A stretch of DNA of 64,000 nucleotides from Pyrenophora tritici-repentis. Lineage: Eukaryota; Ascomycota; Dothideomycetes; Pleosporales; Pleosporaceae. The notes beneath the pieces are model-generated. The model made no database searches and was not told the DNA's origin. It saw only the letters and a program-made list of their open reading frames with translations. Below are positions 36,707 to 50,486 of the stretch, piece by piece (position 1 is the stretch's first letter; the number at the start of each line of letters is the position of its first letter). Location of the stretch: contig NC_089390.1 in assembly GCF_003171515.1 (NCBI RefSeq), positions 3,410,001 to 3,474,000 on the forward strand, written 5' to 3'. The position numbers and the translations under genes are program-made.

Positions 36707-37567
36707 TTACATTACTGCACACTTGCTGCCACCAGTGGGCTCACCAGGGTTCTGAGAACGTTCCACTTCGGCAACCATGAGCTCGAAAGCCTTTTGTACG
36801 TTCTCGTTGTAGCGCGCACTAGCTTCTGTCCACGCGCACTTGAACTCTGCAGCGAGAGCGCGGCCGTCTTCGGGAGTGACTTGTCGTTGTTCGGGGCGGA
36901 GGTCAGACTTGTTGCCTACAATAACGAGAGGAACCCATTCCACAGCCTAGCGTCTATGGTTAGCGAGTGGAGCGGACGTGAAAGGGGTCCAACTTACGAG
37001 GTGATTGAGAATCTTGTCGCGAATAATACGCGCCATCTCAAAGCTTTGCTTGCTGGCGACCGAGTAGACAATCATATATCCATGAATGCCGATAAAATGC
37101 TTCGAGTTGAGGATACTGTATTCATCCTGGTAAAGAGCATCCCAGTCAGCAGGATCCTCGACGACAGCATCAGCCGTGGAGCACCAGAGGCGAGTGAAAG
37201 CGGCCTCTTACGGGGGCACGCGTGAAGCACGGCGATAGTGGGGGCGTGGAGCTGGGCTGAGCGTCGCGACGCGGGGGAAAAGAAAAAGGTTCAAATGTAC
37301 CTGGCCAGCGGTATCGATAATCTCCGTCGCAAATTCTTGATTCTTGTATTTGATCATCTTACTAAACGTATTCTCGATAGTCGGATAGTAGCTGTCTACG
37401 AAATGGCCGTCGACGAATTGCACCGTCAAACTCGACTTGCCTGTTCAGACTGGGGTCAGAATGCTGGGCTGCTTCTGGCATGTGAAGGTTGCGCAGGCTG
37501 TGCGAAGCAACTCACCGACTGCCCTACTGCCGACAATGGCCATCTTTCTTTGTTTGGGTGGTGCCAT
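36707..37567 (-). CDS. rhb1: Rheb-family small GTPase
   Basis: Four exons (37567-37516, 37440-37301, 37126-36998, 36946-36707) give 186 aa. G1 reads GSRAVGKSS with Arg15 where Ras has Gly12, the Rheb signature. The effector region is DSYYPTIENTF, G3 is DTAGQ, G4 is NKSDL and G5 is EASA. The C terminus CAVM is a CaaX box for farnesylation, so the protein should sit on endomembranes. Rheb activates TORC1 and in fungi also affects arginine uptake and stress responses. All G motifs are intact. Confidence 0.97.
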
Positions 37568-38905
37568 GTTGTTGTTTGCTTGTTGAGGAGGTCGTGAGGA
37601 TGCTGAACGAGTCGTTGCCAGATCTGGCAGGTTTGAAGTTTGGCAGTCTCAGTCCAGCGCCGCGAGGTCGCTGCCTAAGATGCGCTTGGTCGGTCGGACC
37701 TGCCGATTGATTGCCTGGGCGAGCTAGCTTGGAGGTCGGAATGACGCCGTCGAGCCGCAGGTGATGCCGTCTAGGACAACTGGATTGGTTTGATCGTGCA
37801 GGCCGTAGTACTGGTACTGATTACTGGGTCGAGTAGCAAAAGGGGGATTACAACGCGAGCTGTCGACCAAGTTTGTAGGCACCCTAAAGCAGCCCATGAA
37901 AAAAAGTCACCAGCCACGCACCCTAATGCCGTCATGTCTTCCGGTCCCGTCTCATTATAGCAGCGGCGATTCGCGTCCGCATATGAAAGTTGGGCGACCA
38001 TGGTATGTACGTCGCTTTGGGTTTGGCTCCAGGTAGCTGGTCTCGGTCTGGCCATGGAAGCGGACCTGTGCATTCACTACCCGGCGAATCCACGCCTTCT
38101 GGAAGCATTCATTTACGTACTGCCAATCGTCTCGAGTCTAGTGTGCCCGCAAGAGCCTCCCCACCACACCACGCTTCAGCAAAGGCATTCAAGACAGCCA
38201 TTCAAAGCACCAAGACGCTCCGAGTACTCGACAAGACCACCGCTAACGTACCAACGTCCCGAGTGCCCCGAGACACAACTTAGCCGAAATGACCATGTTT
38301 GAGTCAAGACGAAACAATCACATGCATGGCTCTGCGAAAGTAGCCGCTTTGTGCACACCAAATTACACGGCTGCTGCAACCGCGGCTCGGTGAAGGCATC
38401 ATATAGATTGTCCCGACGGCAAAGCTCTCCACATGCCGGCTGTTGCGTCACTTCAACCGCTTTCTTGGGTCCGACGGGTGCAGCCCTACCGCTATGTGTG
38501 ACATTGCAGACAGGCCTCAATTTAGCCACCACTGCCTACCCGACATGCACACAAAACGCCAAAAAGCCCACTGATAAACGACATATTACTCGTTTCGTGT
38601 AGTCCTGCATACGTCTACAACCTGACGTATGCAATTTGTTTCCTACTCTGGGTCGCAACATTGACATCTACCGAGATATTATTCTGAACAATGAGCGCAC
38701 ATTCATACATTGGGGTATCATGACTTAGCCGCCAAAAAGACTAACCAACAAGAGCCCACCACCAGAATATGAGCAAATAACCTGTTGTCTCATATCCTAT
38801 GACCAATCAAGTTCAGCAATAAATGCCACCAAACACAAGCTGGCCTCTTATCGACAAAACAGACACATGTAGGCGACATTTAGCCTTCTGCTGCCTGTGG
38901 TATGT
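37568..38905. other. Intergenic, rhb1 5' side and wpl1 3' side
   Basis: About 1.3 kb with no convincing gene. It carries the rhb1 promoter and the wpl1 3' end. Confidence 0.5.
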
Positions 38906-41900
38906 TCAAGCCGTTGCGCTTTGCAACCTCTCCACAACATGCATGAGGCGCGCGGTGTAGGTCTGCAAAGCCTCTTGCCCTTCTGCCCCCTCAAAGTCCT
39001 CCACCTTTCTATCAACATGCTCATGCACCCGAACAAACTCTTTGATGCTGTCGACGAGCGTATCGAGCCGCTTGTTCGGTAGGAGCGCGCGAACCCTGTC
39101 CCTTATTCTTTCGTCAAGACATAGATTGCCTAGTAGTACGGCGAGATACCCAATCGTTACACCGGAATGAGAGTCTTCGAGAGAGTTTGCCTGGAAATGG
39201 GGTAAGCTTGAACAATACATGACTATGGTTTGGAACATACCTGTGACGCTCGCTCGGAACCCTCTAGAAAGATCGCGACTAAGGTAGCTATCGTCTGCTC
39301 ACTGTCGCCAACGTTGGCTCTCATTTCATCACTAAATTCAGCGAGGTTGATGGTAGCGCCCAAGCTTAGGATGAGGCTCTCCAAGACCTCAGTTCGCTTC
39401 TCTGGTGCCAGTCCTGCATTAAGGAATGTGAACCTCTCGATGACGGATAGCACAAGAGGTTGCACAAAGGCCTTGGCAGAAAATGGCTGGCAAGCTTTTG
39501 GCTTATTGTTGGTAAGATTCATACAGAGCTTAACCGATAACATGGTCGAGGAGGCTGCGTCAGGATGGAAGAATCGAGGCATGAACCCAGCGATCTTTCG
39601 AAGGACAGTAGTGGACCACGTAACCTGTCTTTGCCTTGTAGCTGAAACCGACTCCAATGTAGAAAGTATCATAGCCATGATCGTATCATCCTCAGGGGTC
39701 CCTTCGTTAATGCTCAATCGTTCATTCGAGTTGGAAGCAATGTCAACAAGCTGCGAAACCATGGTATGATCAAGCAGCACTCCAGCATTTCCAGCCTTGC
39801 GCAGACCTATTACGAGGAGCTCAATCGCTCTAAGGGCTACAAGTTGTGGTGTTATCTTGCTCGGTGGCGTGGACAGCCAGATGCCGGATTGCTGGACCAG
39901 CGTGCGGAAGGTCAGTACCGATTCCTTGGCAATCTTCGACAGGTTCGTCTTGCGATCTTTCGCTATCTTTTGAACCTCTGTATCGTTTCCGACAAGCTTT
40001 ACTAGACGGGTCATAATCCCAGTTTCGTGGAGTTGGTCTAGAACGGTGTATGTGGGGTTGATCCGCAGGATGAAGACGGTAGCAACGGCGACAGCAAATT
40101 CGAAGATAATTTCACCGCCAGCAGAGATATTCTTGAACAAATGATGGGCTAGGGGCGTGTCAAGTAATTGACTACAGAACGTTTCGTTGGCCATCTTTGT
40201 GCACAACTCAGCCATTGCATTACGTCGAATGCTGTTGGTTGTTGTGCTGGAAATGTCATCGATCATTGTCTGTGCTTCCTGCTCGAAAACGTAGTTCCGT
40301 CCGCGGCTCTTGAGCTCATGATGAGCCTGCGCTTGACCCACTGCCTCCGGCTCGTCCTCTGATACGGAGACAGTGTCTCTACGCTGCGATTGAGAGCCAG
40401 GCATATCGAATTCCATTGGGATCAGTAGATCTTCGTCGGGGTCGGTTTCTCTGAGGTATGACCGCGACATTGCGTACGTGAGTTTCGGACGGACGCCAAA
40501 ACCGGAAGTGGTTTGCGATGTCTGCGAATCCACGTTGGCACCCCCATCCACTTCCATATCATCAGAAGCCAGTTCAGCTCCGCAATCAGCGGCCTTGGCT
40601 TCTTGAGAAGATCTCGCGATGGACTGAACGCCGACAAGGCGCTCTTCCGGCTCTTGGTCACTCAAACTACTACTCTCTTCCTCGTCCTCTGAACTACTCT
40701 CTACATGTTTGAGTGTGTCAATAAGTCTAGTCTTACGGGTTTCAGTACCGTGAGTGACGTCCGACTTGGACCTTGACATGCTACCAATAAGCGATCTTGG
40801 TTTACGATCTGTCAGTTGTAGAGCAGAGATCATTGGCATTGGTGTAGCCGATGATGAAGCATCGCCTAGCAGTCTGCCGAAAAGATCCTTTTGCCGCGGT
40901 GTTGCAGAGCCAGGCGTTGTGACTTTTGGCGTGCGAACTGGACGAACAGGCGTAGCTAGAGCGTCTGGAATGTCGTACATGGTCTGGTCTTCCGCCTCGG
41001 CAACTTCAGGTACCTCTACGACAATGGTCGACTTGGATGGTTCGCGGCTCGGAATCATACTGTTGAGCCTGGCTGGCGAAGATGACCCCTTGGTAATCGT
41101 GGACGGCGCCAATACAGGTACCGTGCGCTGTCTTGTCCTTTTCGGTTTGTTGACTGCAGCTGTCCGCGACGATGCAGGTTCAGTATCTCGGGGTCGACTT
41201 GGAGGTGGTTGGTCTAGAGGTCTCTGAACTGATGATGTACTGCCCTCGCTCTTCTGGTACTTGCGGCTTCGCTGAGCATCTGGAAGCTCAGACTTCTGTC
41301 GTGACAATGGCTTGGTTACGGCGATAGTAGAGGAGACGGACCGCTGGCGTTTCCGCTTGTTGGACGCGTTAGAATCGTCAGACTCTGCCGACTCTTTGCG
41401 CCCTTCTCTAGGCTTTGTCTGATGCTCTTTCGCAGACTCCTTCCTCTTGCCCACTGGCATCTGACGGGGCGCTTTCTTTACTGTCAAAGGAGCCTCGTCA
41501 TCCGAAGATGGCATGTCAAATACATCCAGGCCTTGCGGTGGTTTTGCCACAGGCTTCGCAGCGGTTTTCTTCAAAGACAATGCCGTGCTTGTCTTCGCCA
41601 CCTTTTGCGCCCTGGATACCACTGATGGCGCGGAAGCCGTGGGTCGCTGTGCCAACCCGGCATTCTTCACAGTTTGTTTCAGCAGCTCTGTCGGCTGGGG
41701 TGTCTTTGTGCGTAGTGTTCGAGGCGCGATAGGGTCAGAGGACGAAAGCGGTGGCACGGGTGCAGGCTTTGGCAGCTTCTTCGCGATAACGGTAGCTTTC
41801 GTAGGCTCCGGTTTGGTCGATGGTCGCTTAGCTTTGGCCAACTTCTTCGGTCCTTTACGGCCGTCATCTTCAGTTGTGGACATGGGCAGGTCTTCTTCGG

Positions 41901-42225
41901 GCGTCCGTGGCTTTGTTACGAGCTTCTTCGTGGGCTTCGCGCGCACTACGATCTCGTCCTCGGATGGCACGTCGAAGATGTCAATGTCATCATTCTTTGT
42001 GCGCGCATTGCCCGAGCTATTTCCAATCTTCAAGCTTCCCGCTGCCTTTTTCAGCGCCCCACTCGAGACTGCCGTCTGTTTTCGCGGTCGCTCGGGCGAT
42101 GGAGGCGCATCTTCGTTTGGCAGCGGTGCAGGTGGTAGGGCGCCAGACAGACGCGACGATTTGCCGTAGACGACCTTTTTGCGGCGGTCTGATGTGGTAA
42201 ACTGGGCGAACATGGTGTCCGCCAT
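38906..42225 (-). CDS. wpl1: Wings-apart-like cohesin release factor (WAPL/Rad61)
   Basis: Two exons (42225-39241 and 39190-38906) with a 50-nt intron give about 1089 aa. The first ~550 residues are disordered and rich in Ser, Pro and Lys with several basic patches. The start, with RRKKVVYGKSSRL, is typical of fungal homologues. From about residue 600 a helical WAPL domain follows, including RRNAMAELCTKMANETFCSQ and GEIIFEFAVAVATVFIL, ending with TIGYLAVLLGNLCLDE in the last exon. WAPL binds Pds5 and opens the Smc3-Scc1 gate to unload cohesin from chromatin. Low sequence similarity is normal in this family; the call rests on domain order and these helices. Confidence 0.85.
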
Positions 42226-42917
42226 AGTCGAGGGAAGTGGTGTTGTGGCGACGCCAAAAAGTTGCTTCAGACGCGCATCTTGTTCTTGGTGCGCTGGAGC
42301 GTGATGAAAGCTCTCGCACGCTCACAATGAATTGGCGGGGGCGCGTATTCACCACATTAATTATGTTTATCCTAGGTCTCACGGTGAAACAAAGCTCAAA
42401 GCGTATGTTTGCATTGACATGCAGTGCAATGACGAAGCCGGCCGACGGAGTGGCTTTGGTCGATTGCGGCAGGGACCCGCTATCAGATCTCGCCAACGGA
42501 AGGCACGCTAGTCCCAGCCAGCGGGGCGAGGGTCCCTCCTTCCAAACCAGTGAACCGTAGGAGCTCGCCGATGGTCACGAGCCTAGACTATAAGTCCACG
42601 TCTGCCTCATTTCGTCTCGCTGCCTTCTTATCTCAGCACTGCATCTGTCAATTGAAATCTCTGCTATCTTTTGGTTCATCTTTTGACCCACCTCTGTCCA
42701 AGTTCTTCACGTCAAACACGGATTGCATACCAACAGCGCAGGCTCTACTCCAAAAGCTTAGGTATGTCCTCTCGTCATCCGAGCAAGCACCTAGGCTCTG
42801 ACTAAAATGACTCAACTAGCATTCAGACGTACATATTCCCGTTATGAAGCCCATGATCACAACTGACCTTCAGCCAGCCTCGTACCCCTCGTTTCTCCTC
42901 CACAGTGACCAAGAAAA
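42226..42917. other. Divergent promoter region, wpl1 / FUR1
   Basis: About 690 bp separating two divergent start codons. No regulatory site identified. Confidence 0.5.
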
Positions 42918-43829
<912 letters not shown>

Positions 43830-44202
43830 AAGTACGCAATAGCAAGTCACTTTGATTGAGAGCATTTGTTGGGCGTAGGCTGGCTGTAAATTGCTTTGGC
43901 ATATTTTGGCATGAGACTATTGGCATTTGAATGCACACTGCATCATAGGACTCTGGACTTGGTCGTGCGTAATTCATTTTGCAAGTGCACTTCAGGTGGA
44001 GCACAGCAGTATTATGCATCGGACTAGAGCAGCCTGATGCTGATAGTAACGAATACACCGTCGTTATCAGTAAATCCATTTTGATACCCCAAACGCCTTG
44101 CAAGCCATGACTCTCCGTGTCCCCCCATGTGTTGTACAAGGTCCCAAACGCTCATGCCTCCAGCCACTATTCTGTTTTGCGACCCCGGTGTCGAACCACA
44201 AT
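43830..44202. other. Intergenic between convergent FUR1 and ELF1
   Basis: About 370 bp of 3' flank. Nothing else seen. Confidence 0.5.
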
Positions 44203-44697
44203 CTAGTCGGCATACTCGCCCTCGGCGTCTGCCTCATCGTGCTCGATAAAGCCGCCATCACCGTCGTCATCGTCCTGATTATGCGCCGTCGGCATCCTGC
44301 CCATGCGGTTGCTGCTTCTTGACATCTCAGCATTTCCCTTGGCTGCCTCCTTTGCGACAGCATCACACGCATCGATCCAGTCGGCATACACGTCGACAGG
44401 CGCGCTGAGGTAGTTGATGTTGGTTTGGAAGGTCTGGCCGCAGACTTTGCATTGGAGGTTGCCGACGCCCGACTTCTTCTCGATGGAGACGCTGACAGAC
44501 TTCTCGTGGTTGCAGAAGAGGCATTGGAAGGTGGTGGGCAGCTTCTCCTTCTACAGGGACATTAGTTGCTGCAATGGGAGGAACACTTTGGGGGTAGCGC
44601 ACCTTCTTGGGGCCTTGAGGCTTACTGGACGACTTGCGTTTACCCTGTATTTGCTGTTAGTTTGCGCATTCAAAGGAAGCTGAAGAAAACATGCCAT
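44203..44697 (-). CDS. ELF1: Transcription elongation factor Elf1 (zinc ribbon)
   Basis: Three coding exons (44697-44695, 44644-44603, 44550-44203) give 130 aa. The first coding exon is just the ATG; joining it to the second restores the invariant start MGKRK. A C4 zinc ribbon uses Cys25, Cys28, Cys49 and Cys52, with [14 protein letters not shown] between them, followed by [19 protein letters not shown]. The C-terminal ~35 residues are acidic. Elf1 binds the RNA polymerase II clamp and helps it through nucleosomes together with Spt4/5. The first intron (44694-44645) begins with GC (GCATGT) and ends in ATACAG; no GT donor gives the conserved start. Confidence 0.95.
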
Positions 44698-45460
44698 TTT
44701 GTTGCTTTTGCTGCCTTCACCGCCGATGCACAGTTGTTTGTATAGTTAGTGAGTTTCGGTAGTATTTGCGACTATGGCTCTAGATGAGGCTTTTTGCGCT
44801 TGACTTTGAGTTGAGAGGTAGGTGAGGGCGGTAGTATTGTGAAATCAATGTGTGATCCTTGCTGGAGCTCTGTGATACCGAGAGGTGGCTCGCAACCACA
44901 GTACGGCGTTAACTGCGGGATATAATAACTCCGAGGCTATCTTTGAGACCGCGATGGTCGTCTGAATTACAATGAGTCGTGGTGTGGATTGCCGTCTTCC
45001 GCTGGAGTGCAGTGACGCGGTCGCGAAAGTTTGGATTCATTGTATCGCGTGGTTCCGACCGACGGCACCCCTGCCGCTGCCGTGCAGCTGCCCCATGCGT
45101 CGATAGTCGATAAGCGTCCCCGCTCCTATCGGCGTCCCCCCAAGCCGTAGGCACCTGTGTAGTCAGCTGTTCGGTGCTGGCAGTGCCAGCGACTTGTTTG
45201 TCTCGAACACGTTGCTTTCTCTAACCCTTTTTTCCTCTCTTTTCCTGCATCTTTTGAGATCCCATCAGCGTTGTGCGAGGATTGAGCTTGTGCTTCTCCT
45301 ACTTCCACATCACCCCATCAATCGTGTGTCTTCGTCTAGCCTACACCAGAGCTCACCGTCTTTGTTCAAGGTGTCGGTTACACACAGCAAAGGAATTGTC
45401 AAACGTCTTCTAACAACTCGGAATCTATACGATTTTGCATGAAATCCACCTTTACTCATC
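44698..45460. other. Divergent promoter region, ELF1 / URC1
   Basis: About 760 bp. A pyrimidine-rich leader (about 45200-45360) precedes the URC1 start. No gene recognised. Confidence 0.5.
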
Positions 45461-47239
45461 ATGTCTACCGAAACCCCCACCAGCGATGCTGTCCTTAAGG
45501 AGATCCTCGAAGGGCTCAAGGCCCTCCGGGCCGAGAACTCCTCACTTGCAGCTTCTATTGATAAGATCAATGGACGCGTAAATATGCTGGCTGGTATCAA
45601 GCAGATCAAGGACGAGGCAGCAAATGAAGCTGCCAATGGTGCTCTGAGCAAGGACAAGGCGAGCGAAGTGCAGAGAGAGAAAACCGTAGAAGCTGTTAGC
45701 GAGCAGTATGAGCAGCCACCTGAAAGTGCTGATGCTCCTCCACGTCGTACAAGTGTGTCAAAGTTCTCAAAGATCATCTTGACCTCGTATCCGGGTCAGG
45801 CAGGTGTCGATCCATTGCCCATGGAATGGGGCGCTAAGGACCCTGCTGTTCGTGGCCCTGTCGTTGTTTCCAGACATCCGAATACTATTCGTAGGCGTAA
45901 TGGTATGTCATCCAGATTTTCCCTTTGGTTCGGGGCTCACTGACTCGACCAGCTATTGGTGCTCACGGGGGCTCTTACTCCATCTACAACGCTCTTGCCG
46001 TAGCAAGCAAGAACTTGGACATCACTCACAAGCCCGACTTCACCAACACGGAGCCGGCCGCAAAGATTGGGCCTTTCCCCCAATGGAGCGACGGGAAGAA
46101 GATCGTGGCAATGGATCCGTATGGTCATCTTGCGCCTTGGCTGTACAAGGAGTCCATGGACAAGGATGATGTCGAAATTAGACCTACCATTGCCATCACA
46201 AGAGCACACATGAAGTTGCCCGAGCTCGAAGAGAGTGTGAGGAAGGGGCGTCTCGTGCCGGACGGCAAGATCTGCATCAATGAAACGGGCGAGGTCGCTG
46301 TCACAAAGGTCGCGGTTGAACCCGTGTGGTACCTTCCAGGAGTAGCTGAACGCTTCAACATTGGTGAGTAGCACATGGTACAGCCCATATTTCCCAGCTG
46401 ACACTATCTAACAGACGAGGGAACTCTGCGCCGAACACTGTTTGAGGAGACTGGTGGCTCCTATCCAGAGCTCATTACCCGTCACGATATCAAGCTCTTC
46501 CTCCCACCCATCGGCGGTTTGACCGTCTACATTTTCGGTGACCCAGCAAAGATGTCGGACCCCAACTCCAGACTCGCTCTCCGTGTTCACGATGAATGCA
46601 ATGGAAGCGACGTCTTCGGCTCCGATATCTGCACATGTCGTCCATACCTGACCTTTGGTATTGAAGAGGCCGTCAAGGAAGCGCAGAAGGGCGGCAGTGG
46701 TGTTGTCATCTACTTCCGTAAAGAGGGTCGCGCTCTTGGCGAGGTGACAAAGTATCTCGTCTACAATGCCAGGAAGCGGGGAGAAGACCGCGCTAGCGAG
46801 TACTTCAAGCGAACTGAGAATATTGCTGGTGTCAAGGACATGCGCTTCCAGGCTCTTATGCCGGATATTCTTCATTGGCTCGGCATTACAAAGATTGACA
46901 GGATGCTGAGTATGTCCAACATGAAACACGATGCCATTGTTGAGCAAGGCATCCCCATTCACGAGCGTGTGCCAATTCCCGACGATATGATTCCGGCTGA
47001 CAGCCGTGTCGAGATTGATGCTAAGATCCAGGCCGGTTACTGTAAGTGCTTCTGTTTCGTTGTTGAGTCGAGTGGGAACATTGCTGATTCATATCCTGCA
47101 GTTACGACTGGTCACGTCATGTCCATGGACGAATTGGCAAACGTTAAGGGTCGTGGTTGGGAAGACATTGATGTAAGTGGAGGATTAACCCCTCTTATCT
47201 GCTCGAATCACAACATGCTGACCCCAACATTAGCACTGA
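45461..47239 (+). CDS. URC1: URC1-type GTP cyclohydrolase II-like protein (uracil catabolism)
   Basis: Five exons (45461-45902, 45953-46363, 46415-47041, 47102-47172, 47234-47239) give about 518 aa; the last exon holds only a His codon and the stop. An N-terminal helical stretch of ~95 residues is followed by a GTP_CH_N-type domain (ILTSYPGQAGVDPLPMEWG onward). The GTP cyclohydrolase II-like domain has the three zinc cysteines, Cys346, Cys357 and Cys359, at the spacing of bacterial RibA. Riboflavin-pathway enzymes read CDCGFQL here; this protein reads CTCRPYL, and RKEGRALGEVTKYLVYNARK replaces the usual REGRGIGL segment. These differences and the extra N-terminal domain fit Urc1 rather than the riboflavin enzyme. 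Urc1 acts with Urc4 and UPRT to degrade uracil. If the last intron is retained, the frame would extend to 47376. Confidence 0.88.
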
Positions 47240-50200
47240 GCAATGGCAACCTCCGTTGTAAGCGAAGCAGCTGCAGCAGAAGCAGGGCAAAAGCAGGTCA
47301 TCTGAACTGCGACCTTGCATGCAATCGGTGCGGAGTATGTACTGAAAGTCAACATATGCCTTGGCTACTGCGGTGATAAGAGCAGTACGAATACCAATAC
47401 AGTAAAACGATTTGCTCGGTCCGAGTGGGTAACCCACTTACCCATGTGCGTGAAGATGGCATTCTTGAATCCCGATGTATCCACCTTGTCAACCCCTTTG
47501 GATTTTTCCCACTCCTATCGCGGCAATCACAAGCCACTACCGACATGCCATGTATGTAGGGACCCATCATGTACCCCTTACACGAGACCTGAAACACAAA
47601 ACACATGTCGCGTCTCAAGCGCCTTGAAAAAACTGTCACCGGCTAACGCTGCTCCAACAACCCCACCAATCCATTGCAGCCCAGTCATACTCACATATGC
47701 ACGTGGAAAAATGCATGCAACATACGCAGCACTAGACCAGCACCTACAGCATCTTTTACAAGCATACCTGGTCCCTTTTACTCACGCCCTACCCGCACCT
47801 GCCGCACCACGAGCCCGCTTTCGGTCGCATGACAGACTCTGCGAGCGGGTTCAGGGACTGTCGGTGAGGGTGTGGGTGTGTGAGAGAGAGAGAAAAGGCA
47901 GTCTAGACTAGACGCAAAAGCGCGTGTATGTGTGTCTGTATCTAACTACGTAGATGCAAGTGGGAGAGATGGTGGGGTGTCAAGCGGAAGAAATCTCAAC
48001 CAACACCGGGAGCGGCCCGCAATTGGGCCTTGACCGCTGTACGTGTTTCTTTACCGCTCTTTCACTCCCTTCTCTCTGAAACCCCTCCACTCGGTCGTAT
48101 CTTCGCACAAAATATCGTGTTGAGAATCGAGATCGGGGAGCGTGATCGGGTGGATTGGGAAGTGTTTTGGGGTATCCACTAGGGGAGGATCGTGGCAGGT
48201 TGACCCGATACGTTCCAACGGGTTGCCGCAGTAATACGCGTTCTTTACTCGTTCAGTTGGGATGCCACATAGTGTGCGGTAGTGGGCGGGTATAGTTGTC
48301 AGTATTCGGGCACGATCGGCGCCAGGTGTGCCGTAGAAGCGCGTCTGGATTTACGGAGAGTTCCCTCGGGTCATCGGCGCAGGGCGTTGAGAGCTGAGGG
48401 TGTGGTGAGTGAGGGGCATACTCGGAGGCCTCAACAGCGTCATCGATGTTCGGTTCCAAGACATGTCTTCTCATTGGATCCCAAGAGCGGTTCCAAGAAA
48501 CAGAAGAGTTTGCCGAAGTGTTGGTGATTACCGGGCCGAGACGAACTAATGGCATTTTGATCGTGATTGACATTGCGCAACTGAAACTGGCAAGATGCTC
48601 TTAACGGCTATGACAGCGTGGAGACGTACCCGCTTCTCGGGTCGATGCACCTGCAAGCTGCACGTCCATGTCGCTAACATTGTGTACATCAACAGACTGG
48701 GTGCAAGATAGCAGTGGTGATCTTCGCCGCCTGCATGCATGCTGCCCTTTGAGGGTTGCAAGCGGTTTGCGAGCATTGTGCTAAACGGTGGAGGAAACTT
48801 TGTTACAGAGCTGTCTGGGAAACTTCGGAAGCATGTGTACGGTAGCATCTGTTGAGACGTGCAAAGCGTTTAGTGTTTAGTACTCAGCTGAGGGACTGGA
48901 ATGCATCGTTTAGTCGTACGTAACTGGCAAACCGGATGGTCGCCGGTCGCCCGCTCCACACTTGCGACCAGTCTGACCAAACAACCAGACAACATGTGAT
49001 AGCAGCTGACGTGGAGGTGGATCCTGGGACGAGGGGGACAGAGGTTCCAGAACCCAAAGCAAAACTCCAAGTATTGCCGAACAAGAAGTGTGTTTCGTGG
49101 TATTCGCCCGCGAGGGGCAGATGCGGCTACTAAGCGACAGCAGACCCGGTACGTGTCTTCCCCTCAATCGCCATGCGGTAGCAAGGCACACTACCGATGT
49201 CAGATGCGGGCCTATGTCATTCATCAGGTCTCATCATGCGACGGCTATGTGGAGAGCAGGTAGATATAGTGATGACCTTTGGTATCTTGGTCGCGTTGAC
49301 CGGTTGTCCCAAGTCTTGGTCTTGGAGGCGCTGGAGAGGCGGTGGACGGATCCCTGAGGTCCAATGTTCTCGACTTTGATGACAAAGGGAGGCAATCTGC
49401 AATGCATGACACGGCACAAAATAGAAACCCCAGCTGAGGCAATGTCGTCACCGACATAGTGTTTGGTACTGACAATGAATGAGGCTGTCACGGTGCTTGT
49501 GCTTGTTCCTGTCTCGCCGTCGCACACACCATGATGTGGCCCAGCCAGTCGACACGACGACGGAAATAGGCATGTACAGTACGTACTGTAATTAGGCCCC
49601 AGAGTCTGGCCTTCATCTTCATGTGCCCTTCGGCCGTTCCTGATATCACGGCAAGGAAGGCTCGGCCGGCTGGGGACCAAACCAAGGCAATACCGGAAAT
49701 CTGTCATGACCACCATGACCACCATGACCACGACGCAGTAATGACGGGTGTTCCTTGGCCTGACGGGTTGCATCCGCCATTGTGATGGTTTGAGCATGCG
49801 ACGGCGCCGCTATGGCAGTGCACCCGCTCTTCCGGCGAGAGGCGCCGCAAAGCCTTGGATCGAGGGCGCAATGCCAATCAGGCACAATCCTCCCCCAGAA
49901 CCTGCCACTGGAAGCTGCTTCGACGTGCAAAAGGCCGAGCAAGGGCGAGTAATGAGCAATGAGCAATAAGCTTCTGCAAGACTAACGAACCGTGCCGCTG
50001 TTGACCAAAAACCATGGCAGACGTCCCAGTTGTTGTCATCCGCCTCGTCGCAAGGGGCCAACTCACACCTGCAGCAGCATGCGGCAGTCTAGAGAAATGG
50101 AGGTGAGGTGGTCTTGTGTGCACCCAGCCGAGTCAGGGCGAGTGAGAGATTGACAGCGCACCTCCCCGGCAACAGACTAATTCAAAATGTCCACGTTTTC

Positions 50201-50486
50201 TGCCTGTGCCCACTTCGGCCGGCTTGCTAGTTCCAAAACGCCAGCGACGTCGAGTGGGGAGCTCCGGACTGCTGATGCAGCACAGGGCGACCGGGGTGCC
50301 TGGAACGAGCAGAGGCGTCACTATACATTCGGTAGTATGGGGTGAATAGCGTCTAGGCGATTTCAACTCGATTCTTATACTAACCGTCTCTCGCTTGCTC
50401 TGTCAATCTTCAGTTCCCAATTATCTCCATCCAATTCTCCGACTAACACACTCGCTCGTTGATCGACACTCTCGTACACCATCATC
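47240..50486. other. Large intergenic region
   Basis: About 3.2 kb with no gene I can support. Open frames are short or compositionally poor. A GA-rich tract lies near 47881-47895 and a 9-bp tandem repeat at 49705-49731. Confidence 0.45.
49705..49731. repeat. Three tandem copies of a 9-bp unit
   Basis: The unit CATGACCAC is repeated three times exactly, in a non-coding stretch. Confidence 0.9.

Noticed and set aside
36557..37225. 222-codon plus-strand open frame over rhb1.
   Set aside because: Antisense shadow of rhb1 exons and introns; the sense strand encodes a clear GTPase.
41513..42169. 218-codon open frame on the plus strand inside wpl1.
   Set aside because: It is the antisense shadow of the disordered, GC-rich start of wpl1.
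47349..47688. Possible small minus-strand gene downstream of URC1, starting MTGLQWIGGVVGAALAG, with a later stretch KVDTSGFKNAIFTHMG.
   Set aside because: Several splice paths are possible, none gives a convincing protein, and the 3' end would run into URC1. Too weak to list as a gene.
47315..47911. 198-codon plus-strand open frame after URC1.
   Set aside because: Composition is unlike the coding genes here, there is no family resemblance, and it overlaps the URC1 last intron.
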